From assembly GCA_034430655.1 (NCBI GenBank), contig DAOUEC010000030.1, forward strand, positions 1-38,484: a stretch of DNA of 38,484 nt. The letters run 5' to 3'. This DNA comes from JAUWNP01 sp034430655 (GTDB taxonomy: Bacteria; Chloroflexota; Anaerolineae; B4-G1). A program made the translations under genes and the position numbers. The notes beneath the pieces are model-generated. The model ran no database searches, was not told the origin of the DNA, and saw nothing but the letters and a program-made list of their open reading frames with translations. Of this stretch, positions 14,814 to 22,254 are shown in pieces. How positions within the stretch are numbered: position 1 is the first letter of the stretch; every line of letters starts with the position of its first letter.

Positions 14814-15872
14814 TTACAGCAAGATAAGTGCTACAGGAACGACAAAGATGACGCCCAAGAAAAGGGCGAAGTTCCTACGCCGGCGGGTGATCCAGGCCAG
14901 CGTGTCCGAGACGGCCCGCTCGTAGGGCCGGTAGGCTAACACGATGAGAGGTAGGGAGACTATGGCCGCGCAGGCTATATGCGTCACTACTACCGTCACC
15001 GCTCGGGGGTCCCCCAGCAGCGCCGCTGCGACCAGTGTGTCTGCCAGCGTAGAGACGTTCGCCCCCAGGATGTAGGGGATGATGTTCTCCCGGCGCATGT
15101 AGCCACGGGTGGAGAGGGGGACCAGAATGCCCACAGAGATGGAGACGGACATCGTAACCAGGGTGATCACCAGTCCCATCAGGAACATGACCTCGGGGCG
15201 ATAGACCAACCTGGGGACTTGGCCGAAACTGGTCTTCTCCAGGCGAACCTGAGGCAGGGCCTGGTCGAAGAGGCGGAAACTGAGCGTTACCAGCCCCACC
15301 CCGGCTACGAAAAGCACCCAGCCGGGAAGGAAGGCTGCGAGGGGGCCGATCAGCGGCTCCAGTCCCCGGTTGACGCTGGCTGCCAGTTTCTCCAGAGCGG
15401 GAAGGGAAAGACGGTTGAGCCAGCCTCGGCCGAGGATCAGCAGACCCATCGGCAGGACCAGCAACTGGATCGAGCCGGTAAGCAGGAGGGAGAGGACGCC
15501 TGCGGTGAGCGCGGTCCAGCGCTCGTGCCCCCGTAGGGCGTAGATGAAGCCGACCAGCAGGACGATGAAGGAGGCACCCAGGCGGGAGCCGGCGACCATG
15601 GTGAAGGCATGGAGAGATGGCAGCGCGTCGGCGCTCAGCAGGGCCACCGCTGCAGCCGCCACCGGCGACCCGCTCAGGACCAGATAGGCCATCAGCCAGC
15701 CGAACCCCATGCTATCGGCGGCGTTGGTGATCTCCAGGTGGCCCCCCAGCAGCGGCGCCAGCCCCCCAGCCCCCTCTTTCATCAGCCCCAGGGCGAGGGT
15801 AAAGAGCAGGAGCCCGGAGAGCGCCAGCCCCGGTTTTTTCCACTTCAGCCGTTTGCTCTGCCGGTTCCCCAC
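14814..15872 (-). CDS. polytopic membrane protein, probable Na/Pi-cotransporter family
   Basis: A 352-residue membrane protein with about eight to nine hydrophobic segments and a basic N-terminus (MGNRQSKRLKWKKPG). Two similar halves can be traced: ITNAADSMGFGWLMAYLVLSG near the start, and GLVITLVTMSVSISVGILVP with ILGANVSTLADTLVAAALLG in the second half. The GANVSTLADT segment resembles the GANIGTT motif of NptA/PNaS sodium-phosphate cotransporters, but the usual Q-S-S-S motif was not found. Phosphate or another anion is a possible substrate. It has its own promoter and precedes the universal stress protein. The start is GTG with GGGAGAA upstream. Confidence 0.6.
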   Translation of the reverse strand: MGNRQSKRLKWKKPGLALSGLLLFTLALGLMKEGAGGLAPLLGGHLEITNAADSMGFGWLMAYLVLSGSPVAAAAVALLSADALPSLHAFTMVAGSRLGASFIVLLVGFIYALRGHERWTALTAGVLSLLLTGSIQLLVLPMGLLILGRGWLNRLSLPALEKLAASVNRGLEPLIGPLAAFLPGWVLFVAGVGLVTLSFRLFDQALPQVRLEKTSFGQVPRLVYRPEVMFLMGLVITLVTMSVSISVGILVPLSTRGYMRRENIIPYILGANVSTLADTLVAAALLGDPRAVTVVVTHIACAAIVSLPLIVLAYRPYERAVSDTLAWITRRRRNFALFLGVIFVVPVALILL

Positions 15873-15933
15873 TTACTGTTCTCCCTGTGCCCCGGTCTCC
15901 ATCTACACGAAGAAGGCCCTATGAAGCAGGTGC

Positions 15934-15961
15934 ATTCTAGCACAGCCCACTGTGTATGCAA
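15934..15961 (-). promoter_or_regulatory. promoter of the transporter-USP operon
   Basis: Minus-strand -35 TTGCAT (15956-15961) and -10 TAGAAT (15934-15939), 16-base spacer, giving a leader of about 55 bases before the GTG start. Confidence 0.65.
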
Positions 15962-16044
15962 GTTGGCTCAACCGACCTCGGGTGCGAATTCACCCAATAG
16001 TGCAATTGGGGGGGGGCGCGTATGGGCAGCGTGCCGAGTCCGAT

Positions 16045-16119
16045 TGTGCGCGAAAGTGCGCGACTGGGTTACAGATCGCGCAAAATCGCGCACAAAGGTA
16101 TTGACAAGTCGCGCACAAT
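16045..16119 (+). promoter_or_regulatory. operator array of the DeoR-type regulator
   Basis: Boxes TGTGCGCGA (16045-16053) and GTGCGCGA (16056-16063) are direct repeats 10 bases apart. TCGCGCA (16076-16082) and TCGCGCACA (16086-16094) are their inverted partners, also 10 bases apart. A fifth box, TCGCGCACA (16109-16117), lies between the -35 and -10 boxes. The layout suggests a looped or tetrameric repressor and autoregulation by the gene downstream. Confidence 0.7.
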
Positions 16120-16129
16120 ATGGTAAAAT
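16101..16129 (+). promoter_or_regulatory. promoter of the DeoR-type gene
   Basis: TTGACA (16101-16106), 17-base spacer, TAAAAT (16124-16129). The expected transcription start is at about 16135-16137, coinciding with the GTG start codon, so the mRNA is probably leaderless. Confidence 0.85.
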
Positions 16130-16136
16130 AGCGACC

Positions 16137-16907
16137 GTGAGCCAGCGTCCATTGCCTGCTTTAACCGCCGAAAGGCGCGCTGCCATCGCCAGGATAGTGG
16201 CAGAGAATAGGTCTGCTCGCGTGGCGGAACTGGCGGTCCGATTTGGCGTGAATGCCGCGACCATCCGGCGCGACCTGAGGGCGCTGGAGGAGCGGGGTGT
16301 GATGCGGCGCGTGCACGGCGGGGCTATGGCGGTCGAGGAGGCCGCGCCGGAGAGCGCCAGTGTCCTGCCTGGGACCTATGAGGCGCGCATCGGCCAGGCC
16401 GTGGCTGAGATGATCGCCAGTGGTGAAACCGTCTTCCTGGGCCCGGGACGGCTTCCGTTGGAGGTGGCGCGCTGCCTGAGTGCACGCTCACGACTTACCA
16501 TCGTCACCAACGGGCTCGAGGTGGCCCACTGGGTTGCCGCTAACACACTGCATACCCTGATCGTCACGGGCGGGCAGGTCGAAGGGCGTGACCTGGGGTT
16601 GGCGGGCCAACTGACCAGGGCGGCGCTTGCCAGCCTGCGGGCCGACCACGTGGTCCTGGAGTTGGGCGGTGTCAGCGCTGTGGACGGCCTGACTGACGAT
16701 AGCCTCCCACAGGCGGAGATCACGCAGATGTTGCTGGAGACAGGATCTCAGATCATCGTCCTGGTACCGGCTGAACGGGTGGGGCGAGTGGCAGCGGCCT
16801 ACATCGCGCCCGTTTCCGAGGCAGACGTCATCGTCACTGCCCGCGAAGCCCCTTCGCCGCCTCTATGGGATCTGAGCGAATCGGGCGTGCGGATTGTCCT
16901 GGCATAG
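16137..16907 (+). CDS. DeoR-family transcriptional regulator
   Basis: A 256-residue DeoR/GlpR-type regulator. The N-terminal winged helix is AELAVRFGVNAATIRRDLRA followed by LEERGVMRRVHGGAM, the standard DeoR wing. A C-terminal sugar-phosphate-binding domain follows (VFLGPGRLPLEVARCL, LTIVTNGLEVA, LIVTGGQVEGRDLG). The long open frame begins further upstream, but GTG 16137 gives the right family length and sits at the predicted transcription start. There is no ribosome site, as expected for a leaderless message. Downstream are a sugar-type ABC ATPase and a phosphoglycerate mutase, suggesting control by a sugar phosphate; the effector is unknown. The TAG stop starts a 10-base-arm palindrome. 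Confidence 0.9.
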   Translation: MSQRPLPALTAERRAAIARIVAENRSARVAELAVRFGVNAATIRRDLRALEERGVMRRVHGGAMAVEEAAPESASVLPGTYEARIGQAVAEMIASGETVFLGPGRLPLEVARCLSARSRLTIVTNGLEVAHWVAANTLHTLIVTGGQVEGRDLGLAGQLTRAALASLRADHVVLELGGVSAVDGLTDDSLPQAEITQMLLETGSQIIVLVPAERVGRVAAAYIAPVSEADVIVTAREAPSPPLWDLSESGVRIVLA

Positions 16908-16927
16908 TCTGGGCAATGCCCAGACTA
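16905..16927 (+). repeat. perfect palindrome at the end of the DeoR gene
   Basis: TAGTCTGGGC-AAT-GCCCAGACTA, 10-base arms with a 3-base loop. The first three bases are the stop codon. Without a T-run it is a weak terminator at best; a dispersed repeat is more likely. Just after it, TCATAGAATCAA occurs twice (16935-16960). Confidence 0.75.
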
Positions 16928-16979
16928 CGACTATCATAGAATCAACATCATAGAATCAAATTGAAAGGAGCGCAGTCGG

Positions 16980-18080
16980 ATGTCAAGTGTAACGTATGAA
17001 CACGTAACCAAGCAATTCGGTGATGTCGTCGCGGTCAACGATCTTGACATTGAAATCGTCGACAAAGAGTTTCTGGTCTTCGTCGGACCCTCCGGTTGTG
17101 GCAAGACCACCTCGTTGCGTCTCCTGGCCGGCCTGGAGGAGATCACCGAGGGCGACATCTACATCGGCGACCGGCTGGTCAACGACGTGCCGCCCAAGGA
17201 TCGGGACATCGCCATGGTCTTCCAGTCCTACGCGTTGTACCCCCACATGTCGGTCTACGACAACATGGCCTTCGGCCTCAAACTGCGTAAGACCCCCAAG
17301 CAGGATATTGACCGGCGCGTACACGAGGCGGCCAGGATGCTGGGCATCGAGGTTCTGCTGGACCGCAAGCCCAAGCAACTGTCCGGTGGTCAGCGGCAGC
17401 GTGTGGCGTTGGGCCGTGCCATCGTGCGCGAGCCGCGCGTGTTCCTGATGGACGAGCCGCTCTCCAACCTGGATGCCAAACTGCGCGTGCAGACGCGCGC
17501 TGAGATCAGCAAACTTCACCAGCGGCTGGAGACGACCTTTATCTACGTTACTCACGATCAGGTCGAGGCCATGACGATGGGTACCCGCATCGCGGTGATG
17601 AAGGACGGTATCCTGCAGCAGGTAGATAGCCCGCAGGTGCTCTACGATACCCCGGCCAATATGTTCGTCGCCGGCTTCATCGGCAGCCCCGCGATGAACT
17701 TTTTCGACGTCCGGCTGGTGGAGCGGGACGGCAAGGTGGTTGTGGATTGCCAGGATTTCGTCCTGGAGGTTCCCGGAGGTAGGGCAGCCGTCTACCGTCA
17801 GCACCTGGGTAAGGAGGTTGTCTTAGGCATGCGCCCTGAAGATATCCACGATCCTGAGTTCGCCCCGCCGGGCATCGCGAAGGCGCTGGTGGAGGCCAAG
17901 GTGGACGTCACCGAGTTGATGGGCCATGAGGTCATCGTCTATCTGGTGACCGGGCATAGCCAGTTTCTGGGCCGCTTCGATCCCCGCACGGGCGTACGGG
18001 TGGGCAACGTGGTACACGCGGCCCTCAATATGGATCGTATGCACGTCTTCGACAAGCAGACGGAACTGGCGATTCGGTAG
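16980..18080 (+). CDS. carbohydrate ABC transporter ATPase (MalK/UgpC/MsmX type)
   Basis: A 366-residue ATPase with Walker A GPSGCGKTT (about residues 37-45), Q-loop MVFQSYALYPHMSVYDN, signature LSGGQRQRVALGRAIVREP, Walker B VFLMDEPLSNLDAKLR and switch TFIYVTHDQVEAMTMG. A C-terminal TOBE region follows (GMRPEDIHDPE). This is the CUT1 sugar-importer ATPase class. No permease or binding protein is encoded nearby, so it may be a shared ATPase serving several importers, as MsmX does in Bacillus. GAAAGGAG precedes the start. It follows the DeoR regulator by 72 bases and is followed by an octamer-period repeat and apgM. Confidence 0.93.
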   Translation: MSSVTYEHVTKQFGDVVAVNDLDIEIVDKEFLVFVGPSGCGKTTSLRLLAGLEEITEGDIYIGDRLVNDVPPKDRDIAMVFQSYALYPHMSVYDNMAFGLKLRKTPKQDIDRRVHEAARMLGIEVLLDRKPKQLSGGQRQRVALGRAIVREPRVFLMDEPLSNLDAKLRVQTRAEISKLHQRLETTFIYVTHDQVEAMTMGTRIAVMKDGILQQVDSPQVLYDTPANMFVAGFIGSPAMNFFDVRLVERDGKVVVDCQDFVLEVPGGRAAVYRQHLGKEVVLGMRPEDIHDPEFAPPGIAKALVEAKVDVTELMGHEVIVYLVTGHSQFLGRFDPRTGVRVGNVVHAALNMDRMHVFDKQTELAIR

Positions 18081-18083
18081 CGG

Positions 18084-18165
18084 AAGTATACGAGGAAACA
18101 AGTAGACAAGGGGGGTTAGCCTCCTTGTCTGCCTGTGTACTTGCATCCTTGTCTACTCCAAAGGG
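18084..18165. repeat. octamer-period palindromic element, copy 3
   Basis: Left arm TATACGAG, GAAACAAG, TAGACAAG (18088-18111); right arm CTTGTCTG, CCTGTGTA, CTTGCATC, CTTGTCTA (about 18124-18155). It fills the space between the ATPase stop (18080) and the ribosome site of apgM, like the copies at 6908 and 8949. Confidence 0.85.
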
Positions 18166-18172
18166 AGCAATG

Positions 18173-19381
18173 ATGGCTGACATAGACCTGATGCGCGAAC
18201 TGGCGATTGAAGGTGAGACGAAGATACTGTTGCTCGTGCTGGATGGGGTGGGGGGGCTGCCGTTGACGCCCGATGGTCTCACAGAACTAGAAGCGGCGCA
18301 TACCCCCAACCTCGACGCGCTGGCCGCTCACTCTATCTGCGGTATGAGCACGGCCGTAGCGCCTGGCGTCACCCCCGGCAGCGGTCCGGGCCACCTGTCC
18401 CTCTTCGGCTACGACCCGCTGCGGTACAAGATCGGACGCGGGGTGCTGGAGGCATTGGGCATCGGCTTCGACCTGCGGCCCGACGACGTGGCGGCGCGCG
18501 GTAACTTCTGCACTATTGACTCCCAGACGGGCCTGATCACCGACCGGCGGGCGGGTCGCATCCCCACAGAGGTGGGAGCCCGGCTATGCGAGAAGTTGCG
18601 GCAGATTCGTCTGCCGGGCGTGGAGACGTTCGTCGAGCCGGTGAAGGAGTACCGCTTCGTGTTGGTGCTCCGGGGTGAGGGCCTGTACGACGGTCTGACC
18701 GAGACCGATCCCCAGCGGGTGGGCAAGCCGCCGTTGCCGGTCGAGCCCCTGCGTCCCGAGGCGGCTCGCACGGCTGGACTCCTCAACCAGTGGCTCGCTG
18801 AGGCCCGCAAACTCTTGGCCGATGAGCGCCCTGCCAACGGCTGCAACCTGCGTGGCATCGCCAAGGACCCCGGCCTGCCCAAGATGCCCGAGGTCTACAA
18901 ATTGCGCTGTGGGGCCATCGCCACCTACCCGATGTACCGGGGCGTGGCCAAACTGGCCGGGATGGACGTTCTCCCTACAGGAGAGACTATCGAAGATGAG
19001 GTTGAGACGCTCAGGCAGCATTGGGCCGACTACGATTTCTTCTTCTTCCACGTCAAAAAGACCGATAGCCGGGGAGAGGATGGGGACTTCGAGGGCAAGA
19101 TGGCGGTGATCGAGCACGTGGACCAGGTGCTGCCGGACATCCTGGCACTGGAGCCGGACGTGGTCCTGGTCACGGGCGACCACTCCACCCCAGCGTTGTG
19201 GAAGGCGCACAGTTGGCACGAACTGCCGGTGCTCCTGTCGTCGTCCTACGTCCGGCCCGACGGTGTGACGCAGTTCGGGGAACGACCCTGTATGGCCGGT
19301 GGCCTGGGCCACGTCCAGCACCCCGACCTGCTGCCCCTGGCGATGGCCCACGCGGGGCGGCTCGTCAAATTCGGGGCCTGA
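18173..19381 (+). CDS. apgM: cofactor-independent phosphoglycerate mutase (archaeal type)
   Basis: Interconverts 3- and 2-phosphoglycerate. A 402-residue member of the ApgM branch of the alkaline phosphatase superfamily, common in archaea and some bacteria. The N-terminal metal site is LLLVLDGVGGLP, and the catalytic Ser region is GVTPGSGPGHLSLFGYDP. C-terminal metal ligands lie in FFFHVKKTDSRGEDGD and LVTGDHSTPALWKAHSWHE. ATG 18173 (MADIDLMREL) has GGGAG five bases upstream; an adjacent ATG at 18170 is possible. With gap, pgk and tpiA at 7-10 kb it completes most of lower glycolysis within the window. Confidence 0.95.
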   Translation: MADIDLMRELAIEGETKILLLVLDGVGGLPLTPDGLTELEAAHTPNLDALAAHSICGMSTAVAPGVTPGSGPGHLSLFGYDPLRYKIGRGVLEALGIGFDLRPDDVAARGNFCTIDSQTGLITDRRAGRIPTEVGARLCEKLRQIRLPGVETFVEPVKEYRFVLVLRGEGLYDGLTETDPQRVGKPPLPVEPLRPEAARTAGLLNQWLAEARKLLADERPANGCNLRGIAKDPGLPKMPEVYKLRCGAIATYPMYRGVAKLAGMDVLPTGETIEDEVETLRQHWADYDFFFFHVKKTDSRGEDGDFEGKMAVIEHVDQVLPDILALEPDVVLVTGDHSTPALWKAHSWHELPVLLSSSYVRPDGVTQFGERPCMAGGLGHVQHPDLLPLAMAHAGRLVKFGA

Positions 19382-19503
19382 CCAGGCCCATCCCGTCGTA
19401 AGTGCTGATCCCCCGTTCCACCTCGTCCAGACGTGATCAAGACGGCTGGATGAACCACAAGCCCGGCCAGGGGGATTTCCATCTCCGGGCGGAGTATCCA
19501 AAG

Positions 19504-20499
19504 ATGAACGACTGGAAAGCCCAACTCAAAGCCGATCCTCTCCCCTGGCTGCTGGAGCCCGACGAAGCCAACCCCGGCGTGCGCTACTTCGCCCTGCGCG
19601 ACCTGCTCGACCGCCGCGCCGACGATCCCGAGGTCGTCGCCGCCCAGGATGCCGTGATGCGCACCGGCCCCGTCCCTGCCATCCTCGACGCCCAGTACCC
19701 GGACGGCTACTGGGTCAAACCCGATGTGGGTTACTCTCCCAAGTACCGCGCCACTCTCTGGCAGGTGCTCTTCCTGGCCCAGTTGGGAGCCGATGGACGG
19801 GACGAGCGGGTGCGCCGGGCTGTCGAGTACGTCTTCGCCCACGCCCAGGCCCCCAGCGGCGCCTTCTCCCACAACGGCCGGCCCAGCGGAGCCATCCACT
19901 GCCTGTGGGGCAACATGGTGCAGGCGCTCTTGGACCTGAGCTATTGGGGGGACGAGCGGCTGGACCGGGCGATTGATGCGCTGGCCCGCTCCGTCACCAG
20001 CGAGGGGTACGAGCGGTACTACAGGTCGGGCATCCAGGCCCCCGGCTTCGTTTGTTCAGCCAACTACGGCCTGCCCTGCGGATGGGGGGCGGCGCGGGTG
20101 CTGTGGGCGCTCAACCGGGTGCTCGTCGCTGACCGCACCCCCGCCGTCAATGCTGCCATCGAAGCCTGTACTGACTTCCTGCTCCATTACGACGTCGCCC
20201 GTGCCGATTATCCCTACCACGAGCGCATCAGTTCCAGTTGGTTCAAGTTCGGTTATCCGCTGGGCTATGTCACCGACGTGCTGCTCAACCTGGAGGTGCT
20301 GGCCGAGGCGGGCTACGGCGGCGACCCGCGCCTGGGCAAGGCTGTCAAACTGGTGCTGTCCAAGCAGGACGAACAGGGGCGCTGGAAGATGGAGTACAGT
20401 TACAACGGCAAGATGTGGGCCGACGTCGAGAAGAAGGGTAAACCCAGCAAGTGGGTCACGCTGCGGGCATTGCGGGTGCTCAGGGCGGTATATCCGTAA
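19504..20499 (+). CDS. alpha/alpha-toroid protein of unknown function (often filed as 'NifH')
   Basis: A 331-residue soluble protein. Its repeated tryptophan- and Gly-rich segments (QYPDGYWVKPDVGYSPKYR, APSGAFSHNGRPSGAIHCLW, KQDEQGRWKMEYSYNGKMW) resemble the repeats of terpene-cyclase/prenyltransferase alpha/alpha toroids. Related proteins are often labelled 'nitrogen fixation protein NifH', but no P-loop or Fe-S cysteine pattern is present, so it is not nitrogenase reductase. The N-terminal LKADPLPWLLEP and PGVRYFALRDLLDR are characteristic of this group. ATG 19504 has GGAG about ten bases upstream. No DxDD cyclase motif was seen and no reaction can be assigned. Confidence 0.75.
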   Translation: MNDWKAQLKADPLPWLLEPDEANPGVRYFALRDLLDRRADDPEVVAAQDAVMRTGPVPAILDAQYPDGYWVKPDVGYSPKYRATLWQVLFLAQLGADGRDERVRRAVEYVFAHAQAPSGAFSHNGRPSGAIHCLWGNMVQALLDLSYWGDERLDRAIDALARSVTSEGYERYYRSGIQAPGFVCSANYGLPCGWGAARVLWALNRVLVADRTPAVNAAIEACTDFLLHYDVARADYPYHERISSSWFKFGYPLGYVTDVLLNLEVLAEAGYGGDPRLGKAVKLVLSKQDEQGRWKMEYSYNGKMWADVEKKGKPSKWVTLRALRVLRAVYP

Positions 20500-20504
20500 A
20501 ATGA

Positions 20505-20651
20505 GTTCTTTCCTGCGATGAGCTGCGCGCGGTGAGGGAGGCTTGCGAGCGCTTTCTTCCCCAGTTTAGGCACTGTAAGAAATGCCGGGCGGATGCGGTG
20601 GGGGTGCCCGGCGACGAACACAGACTCCCAGGGAAGCAGCAATGTCGTTGA
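20505..20651 (+). pseudogene. C-terminal remnant of a NifB-like radical SAM protein
   Basis: A 48-codon open stretch ending in TGA (20649-20651) and preceded by an in-frame TGA (20502-20504), with no start codon. The translation DELRAVREACERFLPQFRHC then KKCRADAVGVPGDE closely resembles the C-terminus of NifB-family proteins, where the HCxxCRADAVG motif is conserved. The radical SAM domain itself is absent. It lies five bases after the toroid gene. I take it as the tail left by a deletion. Confidence 0.65.
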
Positions 20652-20827
20652 CCGACCAATCACCGCAACGTCAGGAGGCAACCCGCACGCCCGGGCTGGC
20701 GCGCTTGCCCAAGGGCCAGTTCGATGCACAGGCTGCGCTGCGCGCTCTCGAAGCCGATGACGAGGAAGGCCTGGTCGCTGCCCTGAAGACCGTAAATGGG
20801 GCAGGACCGGCTACCGAGCCATGGTGA
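20642..20827 (+). CDS. small hypothetical protein, possibly a gene fragment
   Basis: A 61-residue frame beginning MSLTDQSPQRQEA, containing LRALEADDEEGLVAALKTVN and ending at TGA. GGGAAG precedes the ATG. The C-terminal helix-rich part is unlike any family I can name. It overlaps the NifB-like remnant and the HEAT-repeat gene, and lies in a stretch full of broken genes, so it may not be functional. Confidence 0.3.
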   Translation: MSLTDQSPQRQEATRTPGLARLPKGQFDAQAALRALEADDEEGLVAALKTVNGAGPATEPW

Positions 20828-21232
20828 CTATCAAGGAAGCCCTCGGCCCCGGGACGGAGGCGCTCTATGACTGGGCCTGCCGTCTGTCCGGTCGGCTGGA
20901 GCCGGCAGCGAGAGCCATCGCAGCCCCCCTGTTTCGTCACTACTGGCCTTCGCGGCCTGACGAGGTCCAGGCGCGGCTTCTCCCAGGTGCGCTGGAACGT
21001 AGCGATGAGTTTTGCCAGTTACGGCGGCAACAAGCACTGGGAGAAAGCGTTGGAACTACTGACCCGGCTGGCCACCGACGAGCGGCGCTACGTCTGGCGC
21101 GCTGTAGCCTCGGCCCTGCGCTACATCGGGCGCCGCCGCCCGGAGCAGGTGCGTCCCATCCTGGAGGAATGGCTTCGCGACGAGAGGCTGCGCCGACCGG
21201 CGGAGGTCGCCTTGAAGTACATTGGAGACTGA
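20821..21232 (+). pseudogene. frameshifted HEAT/DNA-alkylation-repeat protein
   Basis: Two overlapping frames together make one helical-repeat protein. The first (from ATG 20821) gives MVTIKEALGPGTEALYDWAC and APLFRHYWPSRPDEVQARL. The second gives QVRWNVAMSFASYGGNKHWE, LLTRLATDERRYVWRAVAS and ALRYIGRRRPEQVRPILEEW, ending KYIGD. The switch falls near 20970-20985 and some residues between the parts seem to be missing. The VRWNVAMS/VWRAVASAL repeats are typical of AlkD-like and HEAT proteins. Either the gene is broken or there is a sequencing indel. It ends just before the DUF3795 gene (TGA 21230-21232, next ATG 21234). Confidence 0.65.
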
Positions 21233-21233
21233 A

Positions 21234-21725
21234 ATGACCGAAAAACTAGAGTTCGTGACTTACTGTGGCCTGTACTGCGGGCTGTGTGCGGGGCGAGTGC
21301 GCATCCCCAAACGGGCGGCGGCGTTGCAGGAGGCGATGGCCGAGGAAGGATGGCCCGACTGGGGTGCTGGCATCCCCGGCTTCACCGCGTTCTGGCACTT
21401 CCTGGAGAGCCTGCACGCCGACGGCGGTTGCCCGGGCTGTCGCGCTGGTGGCGGCCCGCCCGAGTGCCGAATCCGCGATTGTGCCCGGCAGCGAGGCCTG
21501 GAACTGTGCAGCCAGTGCCCCGATTTTTCCTGCCCCCGCATTGAGGCCCTGGGGGCCATGTACCCCACCCTCATCGCCGACAACCGGCGCTTGCAGGCGG
21601 TGGGACTGGAGCAATGGCTGGGCGAGCAGGAGGAACGGGCTCGGCGTGGCGTGGTCTACGCCGATATCCGCTATCAGGTGGGCGTGGCAGTTCGGGGTCA
21701 GGCGTTCGGTGAGCCAGAGGGATAG
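21234..21725 (+). CDS. DUF3795 cysteine-rich protein
   Basis: A 163-residue protein starting MTEKLEFVTYCGLYCGLCAG. Cysteines fall in the DUF3795 order: CGLYCGLC near the N-terminus, CPGC after residue 60, CRIRDCARQRGLELCSQCPD and FSCPRI. The paired clusters suggest zinc or Fe-S binding; the family has no firmly known role. ATG 21234 is used, as GGAGACTGAA (stop of the previous gene) precedes it. A second member follows 13 bases later with only partial similarity, so the pair may form a heteromer. Confidence 0.8.
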   Translation: MTEKLEFVTYCGLYCGLCAGRVRIPKRAAALQEAMAEEGWPDWGAGIPGFTAFWHFLESLHADGGCPGCRAGGGPPECRIRDCARQRGLELCSQCPDFSCPRIEALGAMYPTLIADNRRLQAVGLEQWLGEQEERARRGVVYADIRYQVGVAVRGQAFGEPEG

Positions 21726-21738
21726 CAGGGAGGATCTG

Positions 21739-22254
21739 ATGGAAGAGAGAGACCTGGTCGGCGCCTGCGGCCTCTACTGCGGCGCCTGCCCCATCTACCG
21801 CATGTACAAAGACCAAGACACCGAACGGCTGGAGCGAGCCGCCCGCGAGGTCTTCCACTGCCAGCCCGACGACATCCGCTGCGAGGGCTGCCGTGGCTCC
21901 CTCGACCACCACTGGAGTCCGGAGTGCCGGTTTCTGGCCTGCACTCGTGAGCGCGGTATCGCCTTCTGCTACGAGTGCGCGAACTTTCCCTGCGACGACC
22001 TATGCGCCTTCAGCGCCGACCGGCGTGACATTCCCCTCTCCAACCTGCGCCGCCTGGCTGAGGTCGGCTTCGAGGTCTGGCTGGCGGAGCAGGAGGCCCG
22101 CTGGCGCTGTCCTACCTGCAGTGCCAGTGGGCAGCCTCAGCCTTGGCGAACGCGCGCGGCTGGCTCTGGCCAAACTGGTGGCCGCTGGCTGCAACCTATT
22201 GCTGCTGGACGAGCCGATCAATCACCTGGACATCCCTTCGCGGGAGTGTTTTGA
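21739..22254 (+). CDS. DUF3795 protein with aberrant C-terminus
   Basis: The 171-residue frame begins MEERDLVGACGLYCGACPIY. It carries the family's cysteine clusters: CGLYCGAC, IRCEGCRG, CRFLACTRERGIAFCYEC and FPCDDL. After EARWRCPTCSASG (about codon 130), a C-terminal zinc-ribbon-like element would be expected to continue. Instead the sequence joins DNA that encodes an ABC-F ATPase in another frame. The last 40 or so residues are therefore out-of-frame read-through. GGGAGG precedes the ATG. The conserved domain is nearly complete, so the protein may still function. Confidence 0.75.
   Translation: MEERDLVGACGLYCGACPIYRMYKDQDTERLERAAREVFHCQPDDIRCEGCRGSLDHHWSPECRFLACTRERGIAFCYECANFPCDDLCAFSADRRDIPLSNLRRLAEVGFEVWLAEQEARWRCPTCSASGQPQPWRTRAAGSGQTGGRWLQPIAAGRADQSPGHPFAGVF

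Larger units (their letters stand above)
15873..16136. other. divergent intergenic region with two promoters and an operator array
   Basis: It separates the minus-strand transporter-USP operon from the plus-strand DeoR operon. It contains both promoters, two small inverted repeats (GGGTG-N6-CACCC at 15980-15995 and CCCAAT-N6-ATTGGG at 15993-16010) and five TCGCGCA/TGCGCGA boxes. No gene was seen. Confidence 0.75.

Noticed and set aside
15609..16136. An N-terminal extension of the DeoR-type protein
   Set aside because: The upstream codons cross the divergent promoter region and the transporter gene on the other strand; the conserved domain starts after GTG 16137.
16905..16927. A strong intrinsic terminator after the DeoR gene
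   Set aside because: The hairpin is perfect but no T-run follows; kept as a palindromic repeat.
19504..20499. Nitrogenase iron protein (NifH)
   Set aside because: No P-loop, no Fe-S cysteines and a Trp/Gly repeat pattern; the name is a database artefact for this family.
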